DNA from: Burhinus oedicnemus
Taxonomy: Eukaryota; Chordata; Aves; Charadriiformes; Burhinidae
Length of the DNA stretch: 64,000 nt
NCBI GenBank assembly: GCA_008921705.1
Contig: VFFE01007606.1
Span: 28,963 to 92,962 of the forward strand
Direction of reading: 5' to 3'
Part shown: piece by piece, positions 40,201-54,463 of the stretch
How positions within the stretch are numbered: the stretch's first letter is position 1
Layout: each line of letters starts with the position of its first letter
Program-made: the position numbers and the translations under genes
The notes under the pieces: model-generated
Databases searched by the model: none
Told to the model about the DNA's origin: nothing
Seen by the model: the letters and a program-made list of their open reading frames with translations, nothing else

Positions 40201-43200
40201 CAGAGCATTATGAATAACATGTGACATGAATAATAGGTTCACACAATCTTTCCAAAGATGCATCTACCTGAGCCTGCAAATGTTTAACCAAACTCTGCTT
40301 GCAGATTTCAGTGCAGTCATTCACTAACGGCTGAGTGATAGGCCCATGATAGCGGTGGACAAGACAGGAACTTTTTATAGTAGCTGGTACTCCCCAGACT
40401 CTTTTGGTACAAGCCAGCTATCAGTAAGCTGATTATTTCCCATCTTTGTTTTCCCCGTGAGTTGGAGTAACTATGTGCATAACAAGAAAATCTGAAGAAT
40501 CCCCACAAAATAGAAAATCTGGAATGTCTTATCAGGAGGAAGAAAATAACTGCCTCAGTTCCATTCAGAGAAAACTCAAGGTGAATGCCAGTTGTTTCAT
40601 GACACTACTGCCAGAGTCAGACCCTTGTGCCATTTTGGTCAATGAAAAAAATCCCAGTAATATTAGTAGCATGATGATTTCACCCTCAATTCTTTCCTTC
40701 TTGTGTATTGCTCCATATTTCTACTGTGTTATTTTTTATTCAGATAGGAAGCTAAACTTTCCCAAAACTCTTCTTCATGCTGCTGTGCATTGTCTAAGGA
40801 ATTTAGGGAGATCTTTGCTTTATTCTTCTGGACAGAGCAAGAGCTGACCCTTTCCCACTGCTAAGCAACACTCCCAGTCTGGTTCAAGCAGTAGCTCCTA
40901 TTTTTGCTACAAAGTAAAGATAAAAATATTCAGCAGAGGGAGTCAAATTGTTTATCTATAGTATCTTTAACGTTGCGTATGGAACATGTGTCTTCCTTGA
41001 GAATACTTGTTGCACATTTAAACTGTAATTAACATCTTCCATTCTAGAGCTCTTCTTCTTCTCACTCTTCTTTAAGCTCTGTGTAATGTGTGTGAAGTTA
41101 TTCATACCATTATTGGAGCCTCAAGACAGAAATATATGAAAATCCAAAAGGGTAGAGTCTCAAAAACATCTCTAAAGTCAGCAAGAGATTACCGTTGCAT
41201 TTCATCCCTCATAGTTTATACTATACTGGTTTGCTTTGGGTCAACAGTTTGCCTGGCTGTCCTGCTTGACAAGCCTCAGGACTTAAATTCACCCAAGCCC
41301 TTTCCTCTTTTGCCTACCGTACAAGCGCTCCTGTAATGGGCTGTGTCCTGTGCTTTTGGCACCTTTCTCAGCACAGCTTCAACAGTGCACTGTGGCTAAG
41401 AAGCCGTCAGTGACGCCTTGGCATTATTTCTGTGCTTGCCTTGTTGGCGTGAACGGAACACTGCTGACTCCTAACCCAGCCTGTCTGTCCCTATAACCCC
41501 TCTACCCACCAGCACACCTTAATAAGGGAACGTATCTGAGAACTATTGAGTCACAGTGAGGAAGGACTAATGTGTTCAGAGTTGCGTCATTAAGAAATAG
41601 CTTACCAACCGAGGTCAGGGAACATCACATTTTTGCCTTTGCTGTGGCCAGTGATCCTGACAACTTCAAAACCAAGATGGATTTTAAATCCTGCATGACT
41701 CATTATGTACTCACTTCTACTCTACAGCTGCTGCTGAAAGCAGGAGGAACAGCTGCAGCATGACTGACTTCCCCAAGAAAACTCTTCCCTGGGGCATTCA
41801 AGAAAATATCTTGTGGAGGTGCTCTAAGGCGCAGGGGACGCTAGGGTTCTGTGACCACCAAAGATTTTCTACCAAGAGTTTTGTAGAGTAGCAGCAGGAA
41901 ATTTGACATTGCCTTGTTTTACTTTGCCTTAATCCCACTTTAAGGTGCTGGGAGAAAGCTCAGGAGCCCAGTGGTCTTCTAAAACTATTTACAATATTTG
42001 GCTTACCTCATGTTCTTGCTCTGCCCTTATTATCAGCATTGCTCTTGCTCCATCTTTACAGACACTTGTTTGTCAACTCCTGTTCTTCACATTTCTCCAG
42101 AGATAAGTGCTAAAGCAGTAGACAGTGGCTGAAACAGTTGCACCATTTTACATAATTTTTCTGTACAGTGAATAACTACCAGGCAGTCTTAGGGAAAGGG
42201 CATAGCTGACAGCTGGCATTTAAATAGAGGAACATAACGTCCTTAATGGAGCACACCAAGGGTGGGATTCATTTCAGCTGGGTTAATCTCATTCGAGAGC
42301 AGATGTCAACAATAGGTCAAATGGAGACACCTGTCAGAGGAGCTGTGCGGAAGCAGTATAGGTGTAAATATCTTCATTGTAGGGTTTCAAGTTTTGGATC
42401 ACTTCAGCCTGGGCTTTCTGAGACAGCTTGGCTTTTATCGCTATGCAGGTTAATCCAGAAGTTGTTATTTTAGAAAGTAGGCCATGCCTTTACTCTGGAA
42501 TATTATCCAGACATTTAACATCAATAGAAATATATTTTCAGCTTCCTTATACCAGTAATTTCTGCTCTTAATCAACGATAACGGTATTTGAAGAAGGTGA
42601 ATACTGTCATTCATGGTCTGTGGCCTGGATTCAGCCCACCAAGGGTTACGGAATTTACTGAGGCAGCAAAGACAGGCGCTTGTCTCTGCCTCACTCCGAA
42701 CAGAGGGAGAGGTACTTCAGAAGAGAATTTATATCCCCTAAAATCTGAATTATTTTTTTTCCTAAGAAATTATATAAATCACTGCTTCTTTCTAAAGTAC
42801 TTTCTATTACATAATCAAAAATATTTCAAAATTTGTAAATCCACATGAAACAGGAAATCCAGTTTAATCACAGATCCATTTTCTGCCCAGTACTCCAGGT
42901 TATGATTTAATAGCATGGACAAAGTAGCAAAATAATTCATCTTGGTATAAGAGAGTCAAAGAGCATTGTGTGGTCTTACTGCTAGCACAACAATATGGTC
43001 TTCCAAATTGCATTCTCCACATAAATCACAAAACAAATTGAGCAAATAGAAGAAAAATACAATAGCAGAAGATTCTGTTTTGCATTTCTGTGGTCTGTTT
43101 CCAGTTCACATCTATTCAGTCTGAAAACAAGACTAAGGCCATACCTACACCCTGGCAAATGGCTCCCCTGCTGTGGTCAAACTCTTGCTATTTGTGTATT

Positions 43201-44095
43201 TCTGATACTTGTGGAGTTTTATTTACAGATGACATTATATGCTACAGTGCTCATCGCAAATGGCATTAACTTCAAAAACTAGACTCACAAGAAGAAATGA
43301 AAGTTGATCATGCAGAAGTTCTTAGTCCGTGTTTCTAACAAATCCGTTGAGGATGAACAGCACAAGATAAGCAGACTTTTCCTTCAAGATAAGCTTTGCT
43401 TTCTTGCCATGTGAGATTCTCTTGTAGCCAGTGAGATGAACATTTATTAAAATTTCAATAAATAGTAAATCATAGAAGATAAGAATTTTCTACATCTGAG
43501 TTAGCATGCCCTCCAAAAGTTCTTTTTGGACAGATGTTGCTGAAATACCAAGTATTGAGTCCTTCTGTTGTTGAGGTATTGCTTTGGCCTCGGTGTCTTT
43601 TACACTCAGAGCATGAAGTTACAACGGAATCTTAAAGCAATAATGTTAAAGGAATGATACAGAAGAACTAATAGTGGGAAATTCAGAGGTGATGTCTAAG
43701 CCTCTGGCTTTGAGCAGCTATTCTTTTTCATTTTACTTATGGTTATCGCTGTTATCTTGTGGTTCTTGTGGTTTAGTGATTTGGTCTTATGGTATACATA
43801 CACTGCAGGAACCATATATTGACTGGTGTTTGGAGCATTTAATAAAATGGCTTACTGACAGAAGCCTTTAGATACTACAACAACACAAATATTGACTAAT
43901 TAACACAAAACACCCATCTGTAACCTTAGATGGATAGAATATCTTTAAACTATGTTGATTTGCACTCTGAGATTAATTTGTCAATAAATATTTTGGTGAG
44001 ACACAGAGTTAGGTGCGGTAAGCTGACATTTATACACCTTTCTAGAACTGGAAAATAATCAAATTTATGATTAGCCAAATGACAAAATTGTTAGC

Positions 44096-44124
44096 TTTTT
44101 TTTTCTCTCTCTCTCTCTCCTTTC
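44096..44124 (+). repeat. T-run plus (CT)n microsatellite
   Basis: A T run passes into CTCTCTCTCTCTCTCTC and ends in CTTTCAG. The sequence would also serve as a strong polypyrimidine tract with a 3' splice acceptor on the + strand, with the exon starting near 44,126. No matching coding frame or donor could be paired with it. Confidence 0.85.
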
Positions 44125-47100
44125 AGACTTCATGAGAAAAAAATCATTTTCAGCAATAATTTCTTAAGTTTGTACCGGGACCTTACCCTGGAACTTTAGT
44201 TTGAAATCAGTTTCATGAGAAACTTAGACTAGAAGTACAACTCACCATATTTTTTTGTAATGCAGCCACAAGCATTTGCCCTAGGTTTTGGGGTTTTTTT
44301 TTGCATGGCTTATGATCACTTGTACATCTAGACTGAGTTTCACCTTCTTAATTGACCTCAGAAACAAAATACTTTGTATTTCTGGATGTCTTTGTAGATA
44401 CTTGAGTAATATCTTAGTTTTAAATTGATGTTTACGTATGAATACAGGCATCACTTCCCATGCTGCCCTCCCCCATCGCTAGCATTACAAAGAGCACTTG
44501 TCGGCTCTTTGGTCAGTGCTTGACGCAAACAATCACAGATGAGTGCTTCAACACATTCCTCCCTTGAATACGGATCTTGAAGCAAAGATGTCACTTGAAA
44601 TCAAACATGTTTTTATAAACAAGGAAAGAGAACAAACCTTAAAGGCATCATGTTTGTCTGCGGGGTGGCTTGCGAGGATACTGATAGCTAACAGCTCCTA
44701 ACAGCATTGCCACAGAAGAAATGTTCAAGCCGCTGCCCACGCAGAGCGAATGGAAGGAGGCAGAGGATAATTACCTGGCTTGAGCCTTTGCCAAGAGAAT
44801 TACATCACCACTATACTTGTCATGTATAACATTATGGGACCTTTAATGTTATTAATTTATTATAGTCACTTAGTAAGGTAAGAACACAGAGTTCATCCGT
44901 AGGCTGACACCTCTAGCCCCATCAGTGTGACAGCAAGTCAACATATGGCAGCAAAATGTGCCATTCACATCACTGCCAAAATACTTTGCACTGCCTGAGA
45001 AAGATTCCCTCGTTCTGATACGAGCTTCATCTGACTGTTCAACCTGCGAGAGTGGACGGGGTCACAACTCAAAACACCCTACTGTCAGCGGACAGAAGTG
45101 TATTCAGACCGTGCTGCTCATAGACAGTTTGTTCTGTAAACTGATTAACATATTATTCCCACCAGTTTACTGAAGGAAGGAGATTGCTGTGTGGGCTGTC
45201 TGTCTCCCTGCGTCACTGCACATCTAGGATGTTGCCAGTAGCATTCACTGCTTCAGTGGCTGACTAGTATAAATTCTTCACAGTAAACTTGTGACATTCA
45301 GATCAGTAAAAAACAGAGCCCTTGAAGTGGTCTAGCCATGGCATTTGCTTCCTGTATTATGTCTATTATATAAAGGAAAATAAAGTAGGATGCACTGTGA
45401 ATAGCAATGGTAGCACTCAGTGCTGCTGGAACTGGCTGTTCCATTCTGCTGTGCAGCATTCCAAACTCACAGCACAAGGACGTGCTGCTTGGAGGAAAGA
45501 GCAGCTTGCTTTCTGCTCAGGAAGATACTACATGAAAGTCACGTGAACAGAAGGGAACTCCAAGTCAGTCTTCTGTGATGACTTGTACAAACATTATGTG
45601 ATCGCTGCAGGTGAGGCATGGAAGAAAAAGACCTGTATTTCATACTTGCATTTCTGAAATGTATTGTTCTGAGCCAATTGCCCCACAGTTTTTATGGAGC
45701 GTGGTTTTGCTGTGTATTTACACAGAATCTAATGCAGTTGGTTCTCAGGCATAACTGGAAGCCATGGAAGCCACTTCAGAAAGAACAATTTTCATGGTCT
45801 TCATCACCATCATAATTAGAGTTTTCATTTTTATTTTACATATTTACAGGTAGAAAAAAGGCACTAGAGTGCTCAGGAACCTCAAGTTTCTTGACTTCAG
45901 AAGCAACGCGATCTTGTGGCTGAGCTGAACAGACCTGCTGAGTTCTTGTGTTCACTAATCCATTGCTGGCTGCCTTCTGCTGTGACCTTCTGCAGTACAT
46001 GACAGTGCTCTAGCCTGTGAAATTTTCCCATTCTAATTAGCCAAAGTATTTAATAAGGAATGGGAATATTGCTAGTAATTTAGCATCTCATTAATGATGT
46101 ATTTCATTAATGCATGTATCTCTGAAATCAACCATTAATTCAGACACCAAATTTTCTGGTATTGGAAAGATAATGGCTTCCAATTTTCATTGGTTTAGCC
46201 TCTTGCAAATCTGCAAGACTTTCTGTAAGACTAAATTCCATTAGAGTGTATCCTGACTAAGTTATCTGACTTCCAGGGAAACAAATAAAACAGAATGAAA
46301 AAAGAATAGAATTAAAAATGAAAGGTTTCACTCTCTCTGCAGAAAGTGACATAGGCCAACTTGGAAAAGTTCAGAATTTGTTACAAGCAGACTGCATTCT
46401 GGCAAGCTAGTAAAATGCAATTCCAAACAATCGGCAATTCTGCCTGAGCCAGAATTTTGCTGTGTTATTATGGGGTACTCAAAGCGTAAAATTTGTTAGA
46501 CTGACTATAGACGTACAAGAAGTTACTGAAACCATCTGCATCTGGTGTTTCTGCCATTTCAGTATTACATCAAGTGGAGAACTGGGATAGGGCAAGCTCA
46601 CGTCCAGCTTTTGGAGCAGTGTAAATCTGAGATTCTTAACACTGTATCTAATATGGGACTAGTCCACAGTTCACTGAAGCAAACAAAAAGATTCCCACTT
46701 ACTTGCTGGAGGTCTGGGCTCCATCTAAAGATGCCAAGATGCCCTGCTGCAAGAGCAGTGGGGAATGCTGCTTCTGAAGACTTCTCACAAAGGTACTGAA
46801 ATAATTGCCTATCCTTCCTATTTGCTGCAGAGCCATTTTTAGGAGTCACGTTTTGCCTTTTCTATACCGCTGTTCCTGATTAATGCCCTGGCATTTCTAT
46901 GCATCCCTGAACAGGTGCTTTCTCCTGGAAAATAACGTGAAGCCCTTTAGAATAAGAATCTCTGCACACATTAGCTTTTGTCGTTCTTGGGGGAGGATGA
47001 ACCAGAGCATGACAGTATGGGCTTTTCTACTTGAGAATACAATGCCAGGTGGTACTGCCTGCCAGCAGTTCACTGTGCCACGTAGGCAGGAATGTGTCTC

Positions 47101-50100
47101 AGCCCTGAATGGTCTGCAGGCTCTGATGGTCCGAACCCATGTGAATTTATAAGATACTGGTTTGCTTCAAATGCAACAACAGAGAAATGGCCAGAGGCAA
47201 AATTGTAAATGTGATGTAAATTTTGCTATTTTTGAGTAAGATTTGCTTTGAGGGTGAATGAGTGCTGCTGGAAGACTCTGGGTCTCTCCTGCGGCTGTGA
47301 TTTTCCAATTCAGCTCTCAACTGGTGAGAAACACTTGCCTGGTGTTTGTACCTTTGCTTTCAAAAACATCTAAAACATCTTACTGATACCTCTCTGCCAC
47401 TAGCTGTGACATCACAAAACTAAAATCATGATTCATCCTGTCTCAGTGACCCTGCACATGAGATGGAATAGCCAGGGGCACTCTGGTGAAGGGGTCAGGG
47501 GCTAGATCTTTCTCTGCATACATGATTTGAAACTGTGACTTGCAGGAAGGTCAATGACAAAACCTTTTAAGCAGCAGATTGAAAACTGAAGGAAAGATGC
47601 TCATCAGCTACAGAGGCTGCATGGGTTAAGGGACCCTTTTGACCGAGGCATTAATTATCAGTGCCCGTAGTTACTGTGAAAAGAGGTCACTGCAGAGCAT
47701 ACTGAGACATAGCCAGGTTCTGCTGCTTTGCAGCCAGCCACATCGTTATCCTCAGCTCTACTCACTGCCTGAAGCATGCTGATGACTAGAGTAAGAGCAG
47801 AAATTGCTTTTGGAGACTGAATCTCTGGCCATGTCTTTGGTCAGTAATTGAGGAGCCACTGTTCTTCCTTATTCTTGTTTTTGTGTCCCTCTGCCCCTCC
47901 TCTGCGAGAAGAAGGTTTCTTATGACTCCGACAGATACCTTGAAATGATCTGGAGACACTCTGGATTGTTTCAGCTCGACCTCATCTGGTGCATACTATG
48001 AAGTGTGTTTTTAGGTGAATAGGGACAGGCATACATGTTGCAAATCCCTTCACCATCAGTCTGTGGTTTACTCACTTGTCCCCACTGGGCCCTTGAGAGT
48101 TCAGCTCTTGGTTTGGGCTGGCATGTGGCAGCTATGGAAATCGTAATATATGAAGAAACACTGCCAGCCTGCATATAGAGCTGGGGTTGTGTGAGGGGGG
48201 CTTTAACGGAGGAATGGCCCTTGCTCCCTTACCAGCCTGTGCTAAGGACATCCTAGTGTTAGCCAGGGATCATTATAATGATCACACATCATGCCTCTCT
48301 CTGCCAACTTGGCAAGGTGGTGACATTTTTGTTTCAGTGTTTGCCAAACATACTGGTGCTGCTCTGTGGGTTTTTTGGAGTGTTTCTGAGGATTGGTTGT
48401 TCCATGCTTTTGGCTTCCTGGAGAGTCACAGCACCATCTTCTGCCTACTGCTCCTTTTAGTTCCCCCATCTTCTCTTGCTTTTACACTCCAAGCTTTTCT
48501 GCATGAACCTATCAGTCATGTTTTCAGAGTTCCTGAGTACATTCCTTACATTTTCCTAGGAATTAATTAAGCCATTGTACCACAGCTCTGCCTGGTCTGA
48601 CAAACTCAAATTCACCTTAACGCAAGCATAGCCTCATCCATCAGTGTATGGATTCCGAGACGTGTATGATAATCTGGCATAAGGGTAGGGTCCTAAACTG
48701 GAGGAAAGAGAGCGGTCTCATATGCTGTGCAAAGATGAAGGTAATTTTTATTTTGCCCTGGAAATCTATTATTTCCAAAGTGCCTTGGCAGGGAAGGGTA
48801 GTTACAATTTACATCATCACGGTGAAATCCAATTCCCTGCAGAGATACAGATATTTAGGTTCAAATGTCAGCTTTCCTGTGTTGTTGCTTTAATCCTGGT
48901 CCTGCTATACTACTTGTTGTATTTCATCCAAGAGGAACTTAAGTGAAAGAAGGAAACTGGGGCTTTACATTACATTTCTGCTTCTGTCCTAATTTGTTGA
49001 ATCCTGACTGAGCTACTTAGATCACAAATTTCTCTCGCTCGCTTCTGTGGCCACTGGTTCTGAATATCCACTCCGAGGTATATGGGTTTCTATGAGAAGA
49101 CAGTACTCCAGTTACGGTCACAGTCACTCAAAACCTCCCTTCCCAAAAGCTGGGCATCTGGGAAAAAAATAATAGCTGAAACTTAGTTGTTACATAGCAG
49201 AAAGAAGAAAAAGAAAGAGTATCATTCACAAGAAGAACTTTCTGAAACAAAATGGTTAGTTAAAGAGTAGTTAATTAATGCATTAGGAATAGATATCTGG
49301 ATGGAAGCTGTTCTCCGTCATTCCCTGGTATTTGAATAAATCAATGATTTTTGGTGAAGAGAATGTAATGGTGGACCTTAAGTCCAGTTATTAAACCTAT
49401 TTTTCTGTGCTATAGCTGTCTTCATCCCTCCTAGTACCTCTCCAACCATAAAGAGCTCAGTCTCTTTGCTACATTTTGCTGGTATGGAGTTTTGCCAAAC
49501 CAGATACCAAAGGGTTGACAAGACACGAGCACTGTTGGTTAGTCCAGTGACCCTCTGGATATTGATTGCTGGTGCTGACAACTTCTGTTACTGTGATCAA
49601 GCAAAACCCCTGGGAAATTCCATGCTTGGCAGGCAGCCCATATCTATACCTAGTGCATAGTTTGCAGTCTAACATTAATGTATATCTAAAGCTCCTAAGC
49701 AGCAGCATTCTTTGCACAGAAAAGGCAGACAGTACAGATTGTTTTTCAGCATCTCTCTAGGTTGCACTGCTGTTCAAAGGTCTTACTCTTCTGTATGCTG
49801 TCTGGCCGTCATCTTTTCTCCTACTTTAAGCTCATGCTGGAGTTACTGAAAGACTATTTTTGCTTTAAAAAACACTTGCTAGCAAGCCCAGATGTGAGTG
49901 GTCAGTAGCAACTTTCTTCACATGCCAGGTAGTTTAAACTGAAAGCAAGATCCCTGGCTGCAATCTAAGGTATGTATTGTTTTGGGAATGCAGAATTGGC
50001 TCTGTTACTTTAGGAGAGTTTGGACAAACACAAATGGGGAAACCGGACAAAGTCACCATTTTAAAGCAGTTTGGCTTTCCTCTCCTAGGTGAAATATCAA

Positions 50101-51432
50101 GGGCTAAACGATGAGTTTCGTAAACAGATTCGATTCATTGTTCCTTCAAACACAATTGCCCTAAGAACAAGGAACGTACCCAAGACCTGTAACAGCTTAA
50201 ATCCCAGCTTCCCTCAGGAGCATGAGCCTTGTGTTAACCAAATGTACGGGGCTGAATTTCACCCCCAGCTCCTGAGCAACTAAAGTCCTTCTGAAACCCA
50301 CAAACTATTTGGACTAGAAAGAGATGGGGAATACTGCATTCTGACAGATTAGTAAAATGTCTTAGAGAAGAGAAAAAGAAGAAATGACTTACCCTTTCTC
50401 TCAATGTTTCCTTAATGAAAGTTGGGCATGATGGATGAGAATTTTGCCTGAAAAAGCCTCAAATTTCTTTAGAGAAAATAGTGTTTTCAAGTCAAGTGAC
50501 ATCAATAGGGACCTTGCCTACACCGTTGCAGGTGACTTGTAGGAAAAACAGGTTCTCCTGACTCACGTGTGCCATCCTCTTTCCCTCTTGGTGTAAAAAC
50601 CTCTCTGCTCTAAGTCCAAAAATGGACACAACTTTTTCCAAAAGCGATGGACATTGATACAAAGCCAAGAGGTGCTGTAGAAATTCTGGAGCTTTTAAGA
50701 CAGATCAACAACATCCTGATGCATTTTCTTTCAGAGAGAAATCAAAACTGCCAAAAATAAAATGCTCAGGCTGGGATCTGTCTTCTGCTATTTCAGTCGG
50801 TGTAGGTTTTGACAGTGATTTTTTTGGAACCATGATTAGACTCACAATGAACTATTAGAAAAACAGTTCAACGGCCAGATGTGGCTATATCTATGGCCCA
50901 TTGTGTCCTTGTTGTTATCTGTAATGAAAAAAATCTATTACAATTTGGAGTTAGAATATAAATAAGTGTAATTATATTTCTTGATATCAGCAGCAAACTT
51001 CCTACAAAGTTTTAATGTTGTTTTGGTGCTGGAGATATTTGATAGTGTTAAAAAATAAAACCAAAATAAAGGAACCATAACTGCCAAACCACAGACTTTC
51101 TCTTTCTGCTGCTGCCAAACATTTAGGAATAAAAACTGTAAACGGTGACCAGGAGACACAATATTTGGTTCAGCACAGGTTTGAACTTTATAAAAGAAAA
51201 CAGCTGAAAGTTGTTGTGTTTGAGTGCCAGTGGTGATTGTGTCCTGGCTACTTTGTAACAACTGTGTCAGTAAATACAGCTTTTCTTCTGATTTCTGCCT
51301 GACAAAACACCGAACTTCCATGAAAATCAGATTCCTGAGATTTAAGATGGACTGGGCCAGATTTCCCACTCTGTTAATAATCTAGAAGCACCTGCAAACT
51401 AGAAAATGGGTCTTCTCTTGAGGGAAACACCC

Positions 51433-51442
51433 CAGCGCCACC
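51433..51442 (-). promoter_or_regulatory. CTCF-like core motif
   Basis: On the - strand AGGTGGCGCT, followed by GGGG, matches the core of the CTCF consensus well. The two preceding bases (CC) also fit, but the CCA half further upstream does not. It has the same orientation as the full match at 16,676-16,690. Confidence 0.3.
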
Positions 51443-54400
51443 TGGGCCCTAAGTTCTCTCAGAGAATGTTTTTTGATGTTTGCTTTTCAGTTGTGGTATC
51501 TTTTGATGAGTTCATTTGCCTTTGTGTGGTTTGTCTGACAGCAAGGCTTTTCTCCACAGAAATAACAAAAATATTTACATAGTAATCTACATCAGAATTC
51601 TCTTTTATAGTGAGATTTCATCATTTACATTCTGCAGGTAAAACTTCCAATTAACTGCCACGGGTTGCTGGCATTAGCATCCAAGAGACATATCAAATTT
51701 ACAGGGTCTGATGTCACAATGATTGTAGGTTTTTTTAACATGCATCTCAAGAAAACATGTAGCCTCCCTATTGTTAAAGGGCAATTTTTGGCCAAATTTC
51801 TAATTGAACACACCAGTTTCTGATCATCCAGTGAAACAATACAAAAGCGAGCTCTGTAAATTGTCCCTCTTGCATTAGCTTTGATTTGGATACAAATAAG
51901 CATGGCAGCTGATGGGACAAGGTGGCCACCTGCATGAACTCGTCCCTGGGGAATCCACACAATTCTGAGGGAGACAGTGAGCTTCAAAGCCTGCTAGCTC
52001 CAATTTCACAAGAAAAACACTTGTGCGTGACGACAAGAGTTTCATCCTTGCTCAGACCTTCTGAGGTGAATTGCAAGTTACATGAGGAATTTTTTAAAAG
52101 AAAGTCCAAAGCTTACAGCGAGCAAGGTACCACTATGCAACTGGCACCTTAGGGACAGGAGTGTGCAGGACTGCCGGGACAGGCACAGGTTATCTATCTT
52201 CCTTAACACCTGCCAAGCTCTGCCTCTCCAAATAGCTTTCTTTCCACCTCCCAGAAATTTTTGGCTTTGGTGAAAAAGTGATGGTTTAAACCACCAAAGA
52301 TGAAGGGTAGAAAGCAGTCAGCACCCTTTCTAGCACAGGCCTTCCTGTTGCTATGGCAATGTGTCACAGGAGGTATTGGTCTCGGAGATAAAGTTGAGCT
52401 CAGCTGAGCTAAATCTGGGTTGTCTTTGTTCGGCTTGTTATCCACTGGTAACAAAGCCTGTTGAATCTTCTTGTGAGGGCTGCTCAGTGTTGGATGGCTG
52501 TTTGCCAAGGAGTAGCAGGAAGGACACCCACCGCTGAAGACATCAACAGTTTCACTGCATCCTTTCTCTCCATGGAGTGATTCTGTAGTTAGTGTATCTA
52601 TAATTTATTATGCTGATCTTTATTAATTTTAGTGGTATTCAAGCAGACATTCTGGTAATTCAGTTGCTTCTTTTTCTTATTTGATACACTAATAAGACTG
52701 CAGGTACAGCTGGTTTTAGGCAAAGCAGGAAGGATTCCAGCCGTATCTTTTCTTACCATCCCAATGCTTTGCCATTTGTTGCTGGGTTGTGATTGCATTG
52801 CGTGCAATGTTAGTGATACTTTCGTAAACATTGACTGAAAGCACGTTTTGGAAAACTGTCATCAGCTCTACTGAAGCACGTTTACTTTTTGAGGTCTTTC
52901 TCTTCAGGGAGTGGTCTTGATGAGAGGTTTCCCTGCAGGCTCCTTACCCTGCTGGACTTCATTGAGTAGAGCAGAAGAATTCTGACATTGCTGCAACATG
53001 GAGGTGAAGCTAAGGCTTCCCAAACGTGGAGGTAAACCTGTCTGCAGATGAAGGAAGGACCCAAGATTTCCCCTCCAGTGCTGAAATAAAACTATTTTAT
53101 GCATCTAGTTTCTGGCTAATAGACAATGCCGCTTTATATTGCCCTTTGGATCATGAAACTCCTAATTCCCATGGGCACAGCTGCCCTTACAGATGTGGTC
53201 ACGGTACAGCTTTTGCAGAGTGCTCTCTTGCTGAACCGTGACTCCCTGAAAGCAGACTTCTTCCTTCCCACAGTCTCTGACCAGTGAACTGTAGGGAAAG
53301 GATGGCTGGGCCTGGATTTCTTCCCTGCTTGTGGGAAGACATGTTTGCCCAGGCAGCCTTGCAGGAGCTGCACAGCTGACAGCGTAGCTGTCAGTGTAAA
53401 CCAGCCTTTACAGCTGCAAATCTAGAAGAGGTGAAGCAAACTCAGTCTACGTGCTATCCCCTCAAAGGACTGACAGGAAAGTAGAGAGTATTATTAAAAA
53501 TATTTAATTATTAAATTGAAAAGCTATTGACTCATACAACTGAGCATTTAATGGTCAAAACTTGAAATACTTAAAAATCCCAGTCAAGCACTGCCTGCCT
53601 CTCCCTTCCAGGCCCCCTCCCTGTGGGATACACCACAGTCTGCTCCTTGGGCTGGTCCTGTCATCTGCATCTGTCTTGTGACTGGAAGCAGCAGAGCTTC
53701 TGTCACTCACTGAAGTTTATCGCCCTGCTCGGATACCTCCACTGCTTCCCTCTGGTGCAGCGTGGCTGTCCTCAGGGCTCCTGCTTCATAATTTCCTTTG
53801 TTTGGCTGAAGCCAGTTGTTTCTGGTAGTCTGTTCTCTTGAGCCTTCTGGCCCTGCAAGCTGCTGTGTCAAAGTAAAACACAATCCCCTCCACTCCCTCA
53901 TGCTGGAGATAAAGGAAGCCTGTTTGCACTAGGTGCTATATTTTCAAATAGAAAGTTCTGCTCGGAACCCAGCAAGAGGTGCAGGGATGCTGTCAACTCA
54001 TTTTTCACCAGAGTTCAAATACGGGCTAAGAAATGAATGCGTGGGCCTTTCCAGCACGCATCATACTGAATTACAGTGACACATAGATGCATCCTCATGC
54101 TGTGAAGAGGGTTTTATTCTCCTCCCTCCCTTCAGGACCGTGCACATTTCAGCCCCTTATCACTTTGTGTCTTCTTCAGACAGCGCACTGAATTTTCTGT
54201 CTGCCAGTTCAGGTTTAAAGTGCTCTGCACGTTTCTTCTCCCACAGGACAAGGGAGTGTTAGTGGGACAAGGAGTCAGAAAGTCTAGAAACCCCCCTAAG
54301 AAATTCACAGTGCTGGAAACAAGCAGGATTCCTAACTTAGAAAGGGCTTGGGGAACCGATAAGTTTCTCCTTACTATCCGCCCACCTGCCCCACCAAGGC

Positions 54401-54463
54401 AAAGAGGATCCAATATCATGTGGGTGTGCTTTATGGGAGGAATGCACAACCATGAAAACAAAC

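Larger units (their letters stand above)
31481..54463. other. Non-coding stretch upstream of the - strand gene
   Basis: No exon with a recognisable protein domain is visible in this 23-kb stretch. Short tandem copies of CCCTCATCACCT lie at about 32,098-32,125. A partial CTCF-like core, AGGGGGCACC, lies on the + strand at 34,222-34,231, and another (AGGTGGCGCT on the - strand) at about 51,433-51,442. T-runs and a CT microsatellite lie at 39,324-39,336 and 44,096-44,124. Several AT-rich, homeodomain-core-rich blocks (for example 38,815-38,960, 44,690-44,870 and 46,020-46,145) look like possible conserved elements. The longest frames (136 codons at 39,566, 143 on the - strand at 51,369) have no domain and are taken as chance. 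Confidence 0.45.

Noticed and set aside
50938..51369. 143-codon frame on the - strand
   Set aside because: No domain or repeat and ordinary non-coding composition. Taken as chance.
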